DNA of 64,000 bases, taken from positions 3,632,501 through 3,696,500 of the forward strand of contig NZ_CP017940.1 in the NCBI RefSeq assembly GCF_002764115.1, written 5' to 3'. Made by a program: the position numbers and the translations under genes. The notes below the pieces were generated by a model, which was not told the DNA's origin, made no database searches, and worked only from the letters and a program-made list of their open reading frames with translations. Positions 1 through 8,633 of this stretch are shown piece by piece (position 1 is the first letter of the stretch; each line of letters begins with the position of its first letter). The DNA comes from Phyllobacterium zundukense. GTDB taxonomy: Bacteria; Pseudomonadota; Alphaproteobacteria; Rhizobiales; Rhizobiaceae.

Positions 1-608
1 ATCAACGAGACAGCGTCTGTTCCGCCTGATTTCGCCGCCCGCGCGGGCTTGCGGATGTCGGTGATGTTCGGAGTCAGCTTGGTGATGACCGGCATGCGGG
101 TATATTGCTTGCACCAGCGTACGACCATCTCGATATATTCCGGCACCTGGCCGACGGCGGCACCCATGCCGCGCTCGGACATGCCGTGCGGACAGCCGAA
201 ATTCAGCTCGATGCCGTCGGAACCAGTGGCCTCGACCAGCGGCAGGATGGCTTTCCAGGATTCCTCCTCGCAGGGCACCATGATCGAGGCGATCAGGGCG
301 CGATCCGGCCACTTCTTCTTCACCTCGGTCATTTCCCGCAGGTTCACCTCGAGCGGGCGGTCGGTGATGAGCTCGATATTGTTGAAGCCGAGCAAGCGCC
401 GGTCCGGACCATGGATCGCGCCATAGCGCGGACCGTTGACATTGACGACGGGCGGGCCCTCTTCGCCGAGGGTCTTCCACACGACACCGCCCCAGCCCGC
501 CTTGAAGGCACGCTCCACATTGTATGCCTTGTCGGTAGGCGGTGCAGAGGCCAGCCAGAATGGGTTTGGCGATTTGATGCCAAGGAAATTCGATGAAAGA
601 TCAGCCAT
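1..608 (-). CDS. preA: NAD-dependent dihydropyrimidine dehydrogenase subunit PreA (3' part outside window)
   Basis: Leftward gene cut by the window edge; about 202 N-terminal residues are visible. It encodes the FMN-binding dihydroorotate-dehydrogenase-like subunit that, with PreT, reduces uracil and thymine with NADH in the reductive pyrimidine pathway. Visible family signatures are the N-terminal stretch SNFLGIKSPNPFWLASAPPT and the loop NFGCPHGMSERGMG, which is typical of DHOD/DHPDH barrels. The ATG at 608 is preceded by a good ribosome binding site (AAGGAG) lying in the 11-bp gap after preT. The C-terminal ferredoxin-like 4Fe-4S domain expected of PreA would lie beyond position 1 and cannot be checked. 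Identification is firm. Confidence 0.93.
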   Translation of the reverse strand, partial: MADLSSNFLGIKSPNPFWLASAPPTDKAYNVERAFKAGWGGVVWKTLGEEGPPVVNVNGPRYGAIHGPDRRLLGFNNIELITDRPLEVNLREMTEVKKKWPDRALIASIMVPCEEESWKAILPLVEATGSDGIELNFGCPHGMSERGMGAAVGQVPEYIEMVVRWCKQYTRMPVITKLTPNITDIRKPARAAKSGGTDAVSL

Positions 609-619
609 GTCGATCTCCT

Positions 620-2077
620 TCAGCCAGCAATCTGGCTTGGATGATTGGGGTGCTGCGCCGGTGCCGATGCGCCGTCGGAATTCTCGGCTATGACGGCTTC
701 GACGAAGCCGCTGACCTTGTCCGGTTGCTGCATCAGGGTGCGGTGAATGGATTCAGCGGCAAGCTTGCCGTCCTGCACCGCAGCGACCGTCAGGTCTTCG
801 CCGCCGGCAATGCAATCGCCGCCCGCCCAGATGCCCGGGATCGAGGTGCGGCCTTCATCATCAACACTGATGCGGCCCTTGGAGAGCGCGATACCCGCTT
901 CCGTCAGAACGGCTTCGGCCGGGGTCTGGCCAATCGCCTTGAATATCTGGTCGCTGGCAAGCGTGATGCTCTCACCCGAGGTCGTGAGACGGCCGTCGGC
1001 CATGACGGTATAGTCCAGCGTGATGCCGCAGACCTCACCGTGCGCGTTGCGGGTCAGGGCGCGCGGCTGCAACCAATGGCGGATGATCACACCGTTCTTC
1101 AGCGCAAGTTCCTGCTCATATGCGCTGGCGTTCATGTTTTCCGGACCGCGGCGGTAGGCGATGATGACGTTCTCAGCGCCCAGCAGCTTCGTCTGCACCG
1201 CAACATCAATCGCGGTCATGCCGCCGCCGATGACAACCACATCGCGGCCGACGGCGATCTCGGAAAGATCGTTGCTCTGACGCAGGACCGAGATGTAGTC
1301 CACCGCATCGATGCAGCCCGCGGCATCCTCACCTTCCAGGCCGAGTTCGTTGACGCCCGGCAGACCCATACCAAGGAAGACTGCGTCGAAACCCGCCCTC
1401 AATGCATCGAGGCTGATATCGCGGCCAAGTGCCTTGTCGTTCTGGATCGTGATGCCGCCAATCTCGAGAATGAAGTCGACTTCCTTCTGGGCGAAATCAT
1501 CGACGCTCTTATAGGAGGCGATACCATATTCATTGAGACCGCCGGCCTTGGGGCGCGCCTCGAAGATCGTCACGTCGTGGCCATGCATGGCCAGGCGGTG
1601 TGCGGCGGACAGACCCGCTGGTCCGGCACCGATAACGGCGACCGATTTTCCGGTTGGCTCGGCGCGCTTGAATGGATGCTGGCCGTTCGCCATCAAATGG
1701 TCGGTGGCATAACGCTGCAACAGGCCGATCTTCACCGGTTTGCCTTCGGCAACTTCACGGACGCAGGCCTGTTCGCACAGGGTTTCCGTCGGACAGACCC
1801 GGGCGCACATGCCGCCAAGGATGTTCTCCGAAAGAATGGTCTTGGCCGACCCGGTCGGATTGTCCGCATTGATCTCGCGAATGAACAGCGGAATGTCGAT
1901 GCCCGTCGGGCAGGCATTCATGCATGGCGCGTCGTAGCAGAAATAGCACCGGTCCGATTCGACAAAGGCTTCATGCCGGGTGAGCGGCGGGTGAAGATCG
2001 GAAAACACATCCGCGTAGGCGTCGGAAGCGAGCCGCCCGGCTCTGACGTCCCGGATTCCAGAATCGATCGATCCCAT
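620..2077 (-). CDS. preT: NAD-dependent dihydropyrimidine dehydrogenase subunit PreT
   Basis: 485 aa, full length for the family. It is the FAD and Fe-S flavoprotein subunit that takes electrons from NADH and passes them to PreA. Two N-terminal cysteine clusters that would ligate 4Fe-4S centres are visible: Cys44, 47, 52 and 56, and Cys91, 95, 101 and 105. The FAD dinucleotide loop GAGPAG follows at about residue 150, and a second nucleotide loop, IGGGMTAIDVA, for NAD(P) near residue 285. The start at 2077 has GGAGATG about 8 bases upstream. preA follows after 11 bp, so the two form an operon. Close relatives are small glutamate synthase subunits, but adjacency to preA decides for PreT. Confidence 0.93.
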   Translation of the reverse strand: MGSIDSGIRDVRAGRLASDAYADVFSDLHPPLTRHEAFVESDRCYFCYDAPCMNACPTGIDIPLFIREINADNPTGSAKTILSENILGGMCARVCPTETLCEQACVREVAEGKPVKIGLLQRYATDHLMANGQHPFKRAEPTGKSVAVIGAGPAGLSAAHRLAMHGHDVTIFEARPKAGGLNEYGIASYKSVDDFAQKEVDFILEIGGITIQNDKALGRDISLDALRAGFDAVFLGMGLPGVNELGLEGEDAAGCIDAVDYISVLRQSNDLSEIAVGRDVVVIGGGMTAIDVAVQTKLLGAENVIIAYRRGPENMNASAYEQELALKNGVIIRHWLQPRALTRNAHGEVCGITLDYTVMADGRLTTSGESITLASDQIFKAIGQTPAEAVLTEAGIALSKGRISVDDEGRTSIPGIWAGGDCIAGGEDLTVAAVQDGKLAAESIHRTLMQQPDKVSGFVEAVIAENSDGASAPAQHPNHPSQIAG

Positions 2078-2189
2078 GAAATCGCATCTCCTCTATTGAC
2101 TTGCGTCCGGTTCCCTATGGATCGCAGTCATTTTCATGATGGGCCGGTTCGTCCGGCACCTCTCAAGGAAAAGAATGGCAGATTTTCAT

Positions 2190-2222
2190 AAAAGGTCAAA
2201 TTTTTTATCAAACGGTCAAGAA
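2190..2222 (-). promoter_or_regulatory. candidate operator upstream of preT: two TTGACC half-sites
   Basis: On the minus strand TTGACC occurs at 2219-2214 and again at 2199-2194, exactly 20 bp apart and each followed by an A/T-rich tail. TTGACC is the left half of the TTGACCA-N2-TGGTCAA site known for RutR, the TetR-family regulator of pyrimidine use. The direct-repeat layout and lack of a clean right half mean the link to a RutR-like regulator is inference. The position, about 117-142 bp before the preT start, suits an operator or promoter. Confidence 0.35.
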
Positions 2223-2291
2223 ATTCCGTCGAAGGGCAAGTTGGCAAGGCCGGTTGACCCGGCATGCTCCGATACCATTTCCCGCAAAAGC

Positions 2292-2336
2292 CGAGAGCCT
2301 TTCCGTATTGTCTCGCGGAAAGGCTCTCGTTTTGTT
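2292..2336. terminator. strong bidirectional hairpin terminator
   Basis: A perfect 14-bp stem (CGAGAGCCTTTCCG at 2292-2305 paired with 2316-2329) with a 10-base loop. On the plus strand TTTTGTT follows; on the minus strand GCTTTTG follows. It lies 40-45 bp past the end of the glycosidase gene (counting its displaced 3' part), so it most likely ends that leftward transcript before the pre operon. Confidence 0.8.
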
Positions 2337-2372
2337 CGGATGGATCCGAAGGCACAATCCAATCGGGACTGC

Positions 2373-2552
2373 CTATTTTGCAGCGTATTGCAGTAAGAGT
2401 TCGGTTATGTTTGCTCGATTCTTGGGCCCTCCAACTCCGCCCTCGTCATTGTAAAGCCTGTTCGAGTAAAGGTAGGACATGTTGTAGTAGTCGCTGAGCT
2501 TGACCGTATATTGTGTGCCAGCGGTCAGTTTACCGGAAGCAGGCTGGACGCG
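2373..2552 (-). pseudogene. displaced 3' end of the glycosidase lipoprotein gene (frameshifted)
   Basis: This reading frame continues the protein encoded by the next gene upstream but sits in another frame. The upstream frame reads ...SSWPDWG and then runs into a stop at 2525. If the G-run at 2553-2556 (minus strand) had five bases instead of four, reading would continue as DWG-RVQPASGKLTAG and on for about 60 residues to a stop at 2373. A related SWSDWG motif occurs earlier in the same protein, which supports this join. Either a one-base deletion or an assembly error explains it; raw reads would decide. Confidence 0.7.
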
Positions 2553-5251
2553 CCCCAATCAGGCCAGCTCGACCGATGCGGCATCACCACAACGCCCTTT
2601 ATTGGGGGTTGACTGGCGGTGCTGATTTCCACCTGCTTGACAGCCGCGGTTATGCCGGTGTTGATCCGGCCAAACGCGTTGCCATATGACACCAGCACAT
2701 GGTGTGGACCGCTCTTGTTTGGGGTGACGGTGAACGTCAGTTCCTCGCCTGGCACGCCCCAATCAGACCATGACCGCCGACTGTGATCAGTCTTGAGCTG
2801 CGCGGCTGACCCGCTGACCGAGTTGTTGCTCGCCGCATCCGCTTGAAGAGTGATCACCGGATTCCTGCCCGCTATAAAAGAGCACCTTGGAGAGGTGCGC
2901 TGCGACACATTGCCCAAACCTGTCAGGTAGTACCGCTCGGTCGTATAACACAAGCGTTGTTCGAGCCCGCGGCTTCCGGTATCCTGCCAATTATTGCCTG
3001 TCACATTGGATGCGACCAGTTTGTCGTTACGGTAAATATTGACGGCGGTTCCAGCAACAGAATCGAAGTTCAGCCTCACCTGAGCATCGGGGCCTCTCGC
3101 CGTCACGAAGCTGTTTATATTCACCGGATCCGGACCGTACAGATCGTTGGCTTCAGATGCGATCGTGATTTTGTCCTCGACATTCGTCGTATCGATCAGG
3201 CCGATTTCGAAGATATTGCGCGCGTCGGTCTTGAGATCGGAGGCCGGTGTGAAGCGGTAGGGGTCGATCGTCGCACCGTTGAGCGATGCGGTGCTCACCT
3301 GATAGGCCCCAACGTTTGATACAGCCTTTGCCGGCAGCTTGACCTTCACGTCGATCTTGCGGCCACGGTAGTCGAGATTGCTCAAGGTCAGTTCGCGCGC
3401 TCCGTCAAAGACGTCGCCATGCATCTGCTTGGTGATAAACGGCCGGAAGCGAATGCCGGCATCCATTTCCACCTCGCGGCCGAACACCGTATCCAGCACC
3501 ACCCCGATATAGCCGCCCACGGACCATAACTGGGCTTCCGAATTGATCTCGGGGTCGTTCGGCGAAAGGGTGACGAAGTCAAAGTTTTCCATATTGGAGA
3601 GATTGAGTGCTGCGCCCATCATCAGCATCGTGAAGTTCTTGTTCACCACGGCAGCATTGCCGCCCTTGGCCGCTGCCTTGATCAGATAACTGGACACGAA
3701 TGGCCAGATGGCCCGGTTATGATATACGGATATATCGCGCATTTGCGGCCAGACCACTGGCGCTCCCGCCTGGGCGTGAGGATAGAGGGCCAGAATTTTT
3801 TCCGACTTGTCCTGATCGGCAACGCCGTCGAGAATGGCCAAGGTTTCCCCGAGCAGTTCGAAGCGGCGCACCGGAACCTGATCGAGCTCAGTCGTCTTCA
3901 TGAAGCTGTAGAGCCCGGCGTCCTGCAGCCACAGTTCGTTGTTGATCGCAGTTTTCAGCGCGTTTGCCCAGCTTTCGTAATTCTTGGCGTCGTCGTCCTT
4001 CTTCAGCTCCTTCGCCAGCTTCGACGCAACGTCGAGAATTTTATAGAAGTTGACGTTGGTCGACAGGGTCTTTGACATGGCGATGTCCACCACTTCGTTC
4101 GCAACCCAGGCGGGATAGGTCTGCTCGCGCCAGTCGGTGAAGGAGGATTCGCCGCGATAGAGACCGTCGCGTACGTCATGGACCGCAAAACGGTCATTTT
4201 CGATCGTGTTGCGGATCGCAGTGTACGCATCGTTCAGAAAGGTGGTACGCTCGTCGCCGTCGAGATATTTCAACACTTCCCACGCGGCGCGCGCCCACAC
4301 CACCCGGTCGGTGCTGACCGGCCAGCTGCCGCCGCTGCCCGTATCCTGTATGATTTCTCTCGTTTCCGGGCCTTTCGTCCCGGCAGCATCGCGGCGGACC
4401 GAGGTCTTGAACAAGAGGCTGTTCCTGGCAGCCTGCGGATTGATCTGGGCGAGGCCAAGATCAATCGCATAGGCGGTGTCGCGCGTCCACACATAGGTCC
4501 ATAGATCACCGGTCTTGAAGCAGCCCACTGTCCCGCCGCAAGGGATCGGATTTCCCTGACTGTAGGCATCATTTGAGATGGAGGTCACCGTCAGATCCGC
4601 TGCTTCCTGAAGCGAAAGCGCAAAGAGCGCGTCGAACAGCGGGCTGCTCGTGCGGACAACCGGGCGACCCGCTGTTTCTGTAACGGTCAAGGTTCCGCCG
4701 TTGGGCCCAGTCTTCTTGGCAGCCGGCTGCCCATTCTTGGCCGGACGTCCTGGCTGCGACGATGTCAGTTGATAGGTGCGGAAGGGAGCAGCAGCATCCG
4801 TTATCGTTACTCCAGCTTCAAAGCTGCGGCCGTTGATGCTGCTCATGCCATGACTGGGCTCGGGATCGGGATCGGGCACGCACTGGCCTTCGACGACCGT
4901 GCCATCCTCGCACACAATCTCAGGCTCTATCGTCACAAGCGTGTTCGGCACGCACTGGCCGTCAACGACGGTGCCGTTCTCGCACACAACCTCAGGCTCT
5001 TTCGTCACAAGCGTGTTCGGCACGCATTTGCCATCGACGACCGTGCCATCCTTGCACACAACCTCAGGCTCCGCGATCACCCGTGTGTCGGGTTTGCATT
5101 GGCCATCGGTAAAGGTACCGCCGCTGCATTCGGTGGCGACCTCAGGGCTAACTCCGCCCTTGCTGCCAGCTTCCTCAGATGATCCGTTGCAACCGGTAAG
5201 AAACAAGCCGCCAAGCAGGGCGGCCGCCAAATGCAGCCTGTACAATGCCAT
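2525..5251 (-). CDS. secreted lipoprotein with six-hairpin glycosidase domain
   Basis: 908 aa as encoded. The first 21 residues are a lipoprotein signal with lipobox LTGC (Cys21), so the protein should be lipid-anchored and exported. Residues of roughly 40-130 carry four Cys-rich repeats of the type C-x-DGTVVDG-x-CVP. The large central region has features of (alpha/alpha)6 six-hairpin glycosidases, for example WTYVWTRDTAYAIDL and FTDWREQTYPAW, and a C-terminal beta-rich part may bind carbohydrate. Exact GH family and substrate are not assignable here. I chose the ATG at 5251 because GGGAGG lies 6 bases before it. The 3' end appears frameshifted (stop at 2525 instead of 2373). No other sugar genes are adjacent. 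Confidence 0.7.
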   Translation of the reverse strand: MALYRLHLAAALLGGLFLTGCNGSSEEAGSKGGVSPEVATECSGGTFTDGQCKPDTRVIAEPEVVCKDGTVVDGKCVPNTLVTKEPEVVCENGTVVDGQCVPNTLVTIEPEIVCEDGTVVEGQCVPDPDPEPSHGMSSINGRSFEAGVTITDAAAPFRTYQLTSSQPGRPAKNGQPAAKKTGPNGGTLTVTETAGRPVVRTSSPLFDALFALSLQEAADLTVTSISNDAYSQGNPIPCGGTVGCFKTGDLWTYVWTRDTAYAIDLGLAQINPQAARNSLLFKTSVRRDAAGTKGPETREIIQDTGSGGSWPVSTDRVVWARAAWEVLKYLDGDERTTFLNDAYTAIRNTIENDRFAVHDVRDGLYRGESSFTDWREQTYPAWVANEVVDIAMSKTLSTNVNFYKILDVASKLAKELKKDDDAKNYESWANALKTAINNELWLQDAGLYSFMKTTELDQVPVRRFELLGETLAILDGVADQDKSEKILALYPHAQAGAPVVWPQMRDISVYHNRAIWPFVSSYLIKAAAKGGNAAVVNKNFTMLMMGAALNLSNMENFDFVTLSPNDPEINSEAQLWSVGGYIGVVLDTVFGREVEMDAGIRFRPFITKQMHGDVFDGARELTLSNLDYRGRKIDVKVKLPAKAVSNVGAYQVSTASLNGATIDPYRFTPASDLKTDARNIFEIGLIDTTNVEDKITIASEANDLYGPDPVNINSFVTARGPDAQVRLNFDSVAGTAVNIYRNDKLVASNVTGNNWQDTGSRGLEQRLCYTTERYYLTGLGNVSQRTSPRCSFIAGRNPVITLQADAASNNSVSGSAAQLKTDHSRRSWSDWGVPGEELTFTVTPNKSGPHHVLVSYGNAFGRINTGITAAVKQVEISTASQPPIKGVVVMPHRSSWPDWGASSLLPVN
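4877..5140. repeat. four tandem 72-bp repeats within the glycosidase lipoprotein gene
   Basis: Units begin at 4877, 4949, 5021 and 5093 (cacgcactgg-type start), an exact 72-bp period. The first three are nearly identical and the fourth is diverged and shorter. Each codes 24 residues holding two cysteines, in the pattern C-(E/K)-(D/N)-GTVV-(D/E)-G-x-CVP plus a linker such as NTLVTKEPEV. They form a Cys-paired stalk between the lipid anchor and the catalytic domain (inference). Confidence 0.9.
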
Positions 5252-5494
5252 GAATTCCTCCCAATAAATCAAATATCGCTTATGAAAATTTCATCGAGCA
5301 GCGGGCGGTATCGCCTGCAAAAACATCTTCGCTCAAGCGCGAAATGCAACCCAGGGGGAAGATCGCCTTGCTGCAAGACCTCCTCATCTGCGGCTATCAG
5401 GTCAGCCGCAGACGCGTCAATTCGACAATCGTCTAAGGAATCAGGATCGCCCCGGGGCGAACGGGCGAACAGGCGCAACCGTCTTTGGAGGCGT

Positions 5495-8400
5495 TTACTC
5501 TGCCGCGAGTGGCGGCTGCGAGCTGACCTCCAGCAATTCGCGGTTGAGCCGCGCCTCCTCTTCCGCCTTGGGCTTGGAGAACCCGGCCAGCAGCAGATAA
5601 GCGACCGGCGTGAGGAACAGCGTCGAGGCGGTTGCCATGCCAAGGCCGCCGACGATGACCCAGCCGAGTGCGATACGGGCTTCGGCGCCTGCACCACTGG
5701 CGAGTACCAGCGGGACGCCGCCAAGGATGGCGCAGAGCATTGTCATCACGACGGGCCGCAGGCGGATGTTCGATGCTTCCTCGATCGCCTGCCGAACGTT
5801 CCTGCCCTGATCGCGCAGATGATTGGCGAATTCAACGATGAGAATGCCATTCTTGGCCATGATACCGACAAGCAGTACCAGCCCGATCTGGCTGTATACG
5901 TTCATGCTCGTGCCCGTCAGCAGCATCGCATAGACCGCGCAGGCAAGGCCGAGCGGCACAGTGGCCATGACGATGACGGCACTGAGAAAACTCTCGAACT
6001 GGGCTGCCAGAACGAGAAGGATGATGAGAAGGGCGAAGCCGAACGTGATTGCCATGCTGGAGGAGTTTTCGCCGAGCGTTGCCGCTTCGGCGAGCGGGAT
6101 GATGCGATATCCTGGCGGCAGCAATGGCGCCGCGACCTCCTGCACGACCCTGTAGGCATCGCCGAGGGCGAAGTCAGGGCTCAGGCCAGACGTAATGGCG
6201 ACGGAGCGCATTTGTTGTTCGCGGGTCAGTGCCGGGGGAACCGCAACCTCGGTCAGTTTGGCGATGGTCGACATCGGTACAAAACGTCCGTCTCCGGTCC
6301 GCAGGAAGACGTTTTCCAGGTCCGTGGGATCGTTGATCGGATTGGTGGTCGAGACGAGCTTGACGTCGAAACTGCGGTCTTCGATATAGACGGAACCGAT
6401 TTTGTAGCCGTCGAGCACCGACTGCAGCGCCTGAGCAAGGCCGGTGATATCAATCCCGAGATCCGAAGCCCGTTCGCGGTCGATCGACACGGCCAATTGC
6501 GGTTGCGTTGGCTCGTTGGTCAGGCGCGGGCGATCGAAGCGGCTGTCCTTTTCAAGCTCGGATACGATCTTGGCGGCCGTTGTGCCGAGTTCAGCATAGC
6601 TCGTGCCGACGACGGCAAATTGCAGGCCATTGCCGGCACCGCGAATCCCGAGTGAGTTCGGCTGCGCGGCGAAAACCTGGATGCCGGGAATATTGCGGAC
6701 CCGCCTGGATACATCCGTGATGATTTCCTGCTGGCTTCTCGCGCGTTCCTTCCACGTCGCGAGGCTGAGCACCATGAAGCCGCGGTTGGTATTGCCGTTC
6801 TGTCCGGCGATGGAGAAGGTGTTCTGGATTTCACCGGAATCGCGCAAGGGCTGGATCAGGGTCTCGATCTTCCGCATCTCATCACCGAGATATTCAAGGC
6901 TGACGCCCTGCGGAGCAGTAATGCGCAGGAAGGCCGATGCCCGGTCCTCAGGCGGCGTCAATTCCTGCTTGAGCAGGGAAAAGGCGCCAAATGCCCCGCC
7001 GGCAAACAGCAGCGAAATCAAGACGACAATCCATGGACCTGCCAGGCAGGCATGCAGCAGGCGGCGATAGAGCCCGCCTAACGATCCGCCGATGCGACTC
7101 ACCAGCCCCGGTGCGTGGGTAACGTCCTCATGCTTGGCTTCGCTCACGCTCAGGAGCCGCGAGGCAAGCATGGGGCAAAGGGTCAGTGCAACCACCGCGG
7201 ACAGAAGCACGCAGATTGCAAGCACGAAGCCGAACTCGCGGAAAAGACCGCCAGTCTGCCCCGGCAGGAAGGAGAGCGGCACAAAGACGGCTGCAAGCGT
7301 GACAGTGGTCGCAACGACCGCGAAGAACACTTCCTGCGTGCCGAGCACTGCTGCGGCGCGTGGACCCATACCCTGGTTGCGCCGGCGCACGATATTCTCG
7401 AGCACGACGATCGCATCGTCGACCACCAGGCCCGTCGCCAGCACCAGCGCGAGCAGCGTCAGGATATTGATCGAAAACCCGGCGAGATAGATGGCCGAGA
7501 TCGTGCCGATCAACGCGACCGGCAGGCTGACGGCGGGGATCAGTGTGGCTCGAATGTCCCACAGGAACAGATAGATGATCAGGATGATGATGATTACTGA
7601 TGCGCCGAGCGCGATCTCGACCTCATGTACCGCACCATTGACGAAGTCGGCGTCGTCGCTGGTGACACGGATATCGACGCCCTCGGGCAAGGTCTTCTGC
7701 AGCTGCTCGACGGCAGCGCGAACCCCCGTCGAAATATCCAGCGTGTTCGACTGCGCCTGGCGGATAATGCCGAGACCGATGCCGGTCTTGCCATTGGCAC
7801 GGAGAGTCGAGGTGCCGATGTCGGGACCCATCGTCACCGTTGCCACATCGCGGATCTTGGTCTGCCCCTTGATGATGATGTTCTCGAAATCCTCCGGCGT
7901 CGCTACCGGTGCCTGGGCTCGCACCACGATGCTCTGATCGTTGCTGTTGAGCTGTCCAGCCGGTGTGTCGAAGGCCATCGTGTTCAGCGCATTGCGGATA
8001 TCGGCAATGTTCATGCCGAGGCTGGCGACTTTACCCTGATTGATGTCGATACGGAAAATCTTGCTGCGATTGCCATTGATCTGCACATCGGCAACGCCCG
8101 GTACCGAAGCAAGCACGTCCTCGATCTGGTCCTCGACGAGAACCGTCATGTCCTCCACCGCCATGGTGTCGGAGGTGACGGCAAGACGCATGACCGCGTC
8201 TGAGTTCGCGTCTGCCTTTACGATGCGTGGCGGATCGGCGTCGTCGGGCAGCGTGTTGGCGATGCGGCTGATCGCGTCGCGCATGTCGGCGGCAGCGACA
8301 TTGAGATCCACGTCGTCATTGAATTCGACGGTAACGCGACTGTTGCCGAACGAGGAACTGGAAGAAATGGATTTGACGCCGGAAACGCGCGAAACGGCGC

Positions 8401-8623
8401 CTTCGATGGCAGACGTCAATTCGCGATCGACCGTCTCGGCGGCGGCCGACTCGAAATCCGTGGAGACCGTGACCACGGGGCGGTCGACATCCGGCAGCTC
8501 GCGCACATCGACCCCGTAATAGGCAGCAAGGCCCGCAACGACGATCAAGGCATTGAGCACCAGCGCCATGACGGGCCGGCGAATAAATAGGGCGGTGAAA
8601 TCAGCTTGACCGCGTGCACTCAT
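5495..8623 (-). CDS. RND (HAE1-type) multidrug efflux permease
   Basis: 1042 aa, the normal size for an AcrB/MexB-type inner-membrane proton antiporter. It starts with a hydrophobic helix (FIRRPVMALVLNALIVVAGL) and a first large periplasmic loop. The TM4 segment GLVVDDAIVVLENI carries the two Asp residues of the proton relay. The second periplasmic loop and a second TM bundle (for example GLVLLVGIMAKNGILIVEFANHL) follow. The ATG at 8623 has GAGG upstream; the reading frame extends further but the adaptor stop is only 10 bp before this start, which supports it. It is co-transcribed after its adaptor. No outer-membrane channel or regulator lies beside it, so the pump probably uses a TolC encoded elsewhere. 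Substrate is unknown. Confidence 0.92.
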   Translation of the reverse strand: MSARGQADFTALFIRRPVMALVLNALIVVAGLAAYYGVDVRELPDVDRPVVTVSTDFESAAAETVDRELTSAIEGAVSRVSGVKSISSSSSFGNSRVTVEFNDDVDLNVAAADMRDAISRIANTLPDDADPPRIVKADANSDAVMRLAVTSDTMAVEDMTVLVEDQIEDVLASVPGVADVQINGNRSKIFRIDINQGKVASLGMNIADIRNALNTMAFDTPAGQLNSNDQSIVVRAQAPVATPEDFENIIIKGQTKIRDVATVTMGPDIGTSTLRANGKTGIGLGIIRQAQSNTLDISTGVRAAVEQLQKTLPEGVDIRVTSDDADFVNGAVHEVEIALGASVIIIILIIYLFLWDIRATLIPAVSLPVALIGTISAIYLAGFSINILTLLALVLATGLVVDDAIVVLENIVRRRNQGMGPRAAAVLGTQEVFFAVVATTVTLAAVFVPLSFLPGQTGGLFREFGFVLAICVLLSAVVALTLCPMLASRLLSVSEAKHEDVTHAPGLVSRIGGSLGGLYRRLLHACLAGPWIVVLISLLFAGGAFGAFSLLKQELTPPEDRASAFLRITAPQGVSLEYLGDEMRKIETLIQPLRDSGEIQNTFSIAGQNGNTNRGFMVLSLATWKERARSQQEIITDVSRRVRNIPGIQVFAAQPNSLGIRGAGNGLQFAVVGTSYAELGTTAAKIVSELEKDSRFDRPRLTNEPTQPQLAVSIDRERASDLGIDITGLAQALQSVLDGYKIGSVYIEDRSFDVKLVSTTNPINDPTDLENVFLRTGDGRFVPMSTIAKLTEVAVPPALTREQQMRSVAITSGLSPDFALGDAYRVVQEVAAPLLPPGYRIIPLAEAATLGENSSSMAITFGFALLIILLVLAAQFESFLSAVIVMATVPLGLACAVYAMLLTGTSMNVYSQIGLVLLVGIMAKNGILIVEFANHLRDQGRNVRQAIEEASNIRLRPVVMTMLCAILGGVPLVLASGAGAEARIALGWVIVGGLGMATASTLFLTPVAYLLLAGFSKPKAEEEARLNRELLEVSSQPPLAAE

Positions 8624-8633
8624 CAGCGGAACC

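Noticed and set aside
593..2191. 532-codon open frame on the plus strand over preT
   Set aside because: It is antisense to a clearly conserved flavoprotein; it lacks any recognisable domain and arises from high-GC codon use.
5231..6655. 474-codon open frame antisense to the RND permease
   Set aside because: No family features and antisense to conserved permease sequence.
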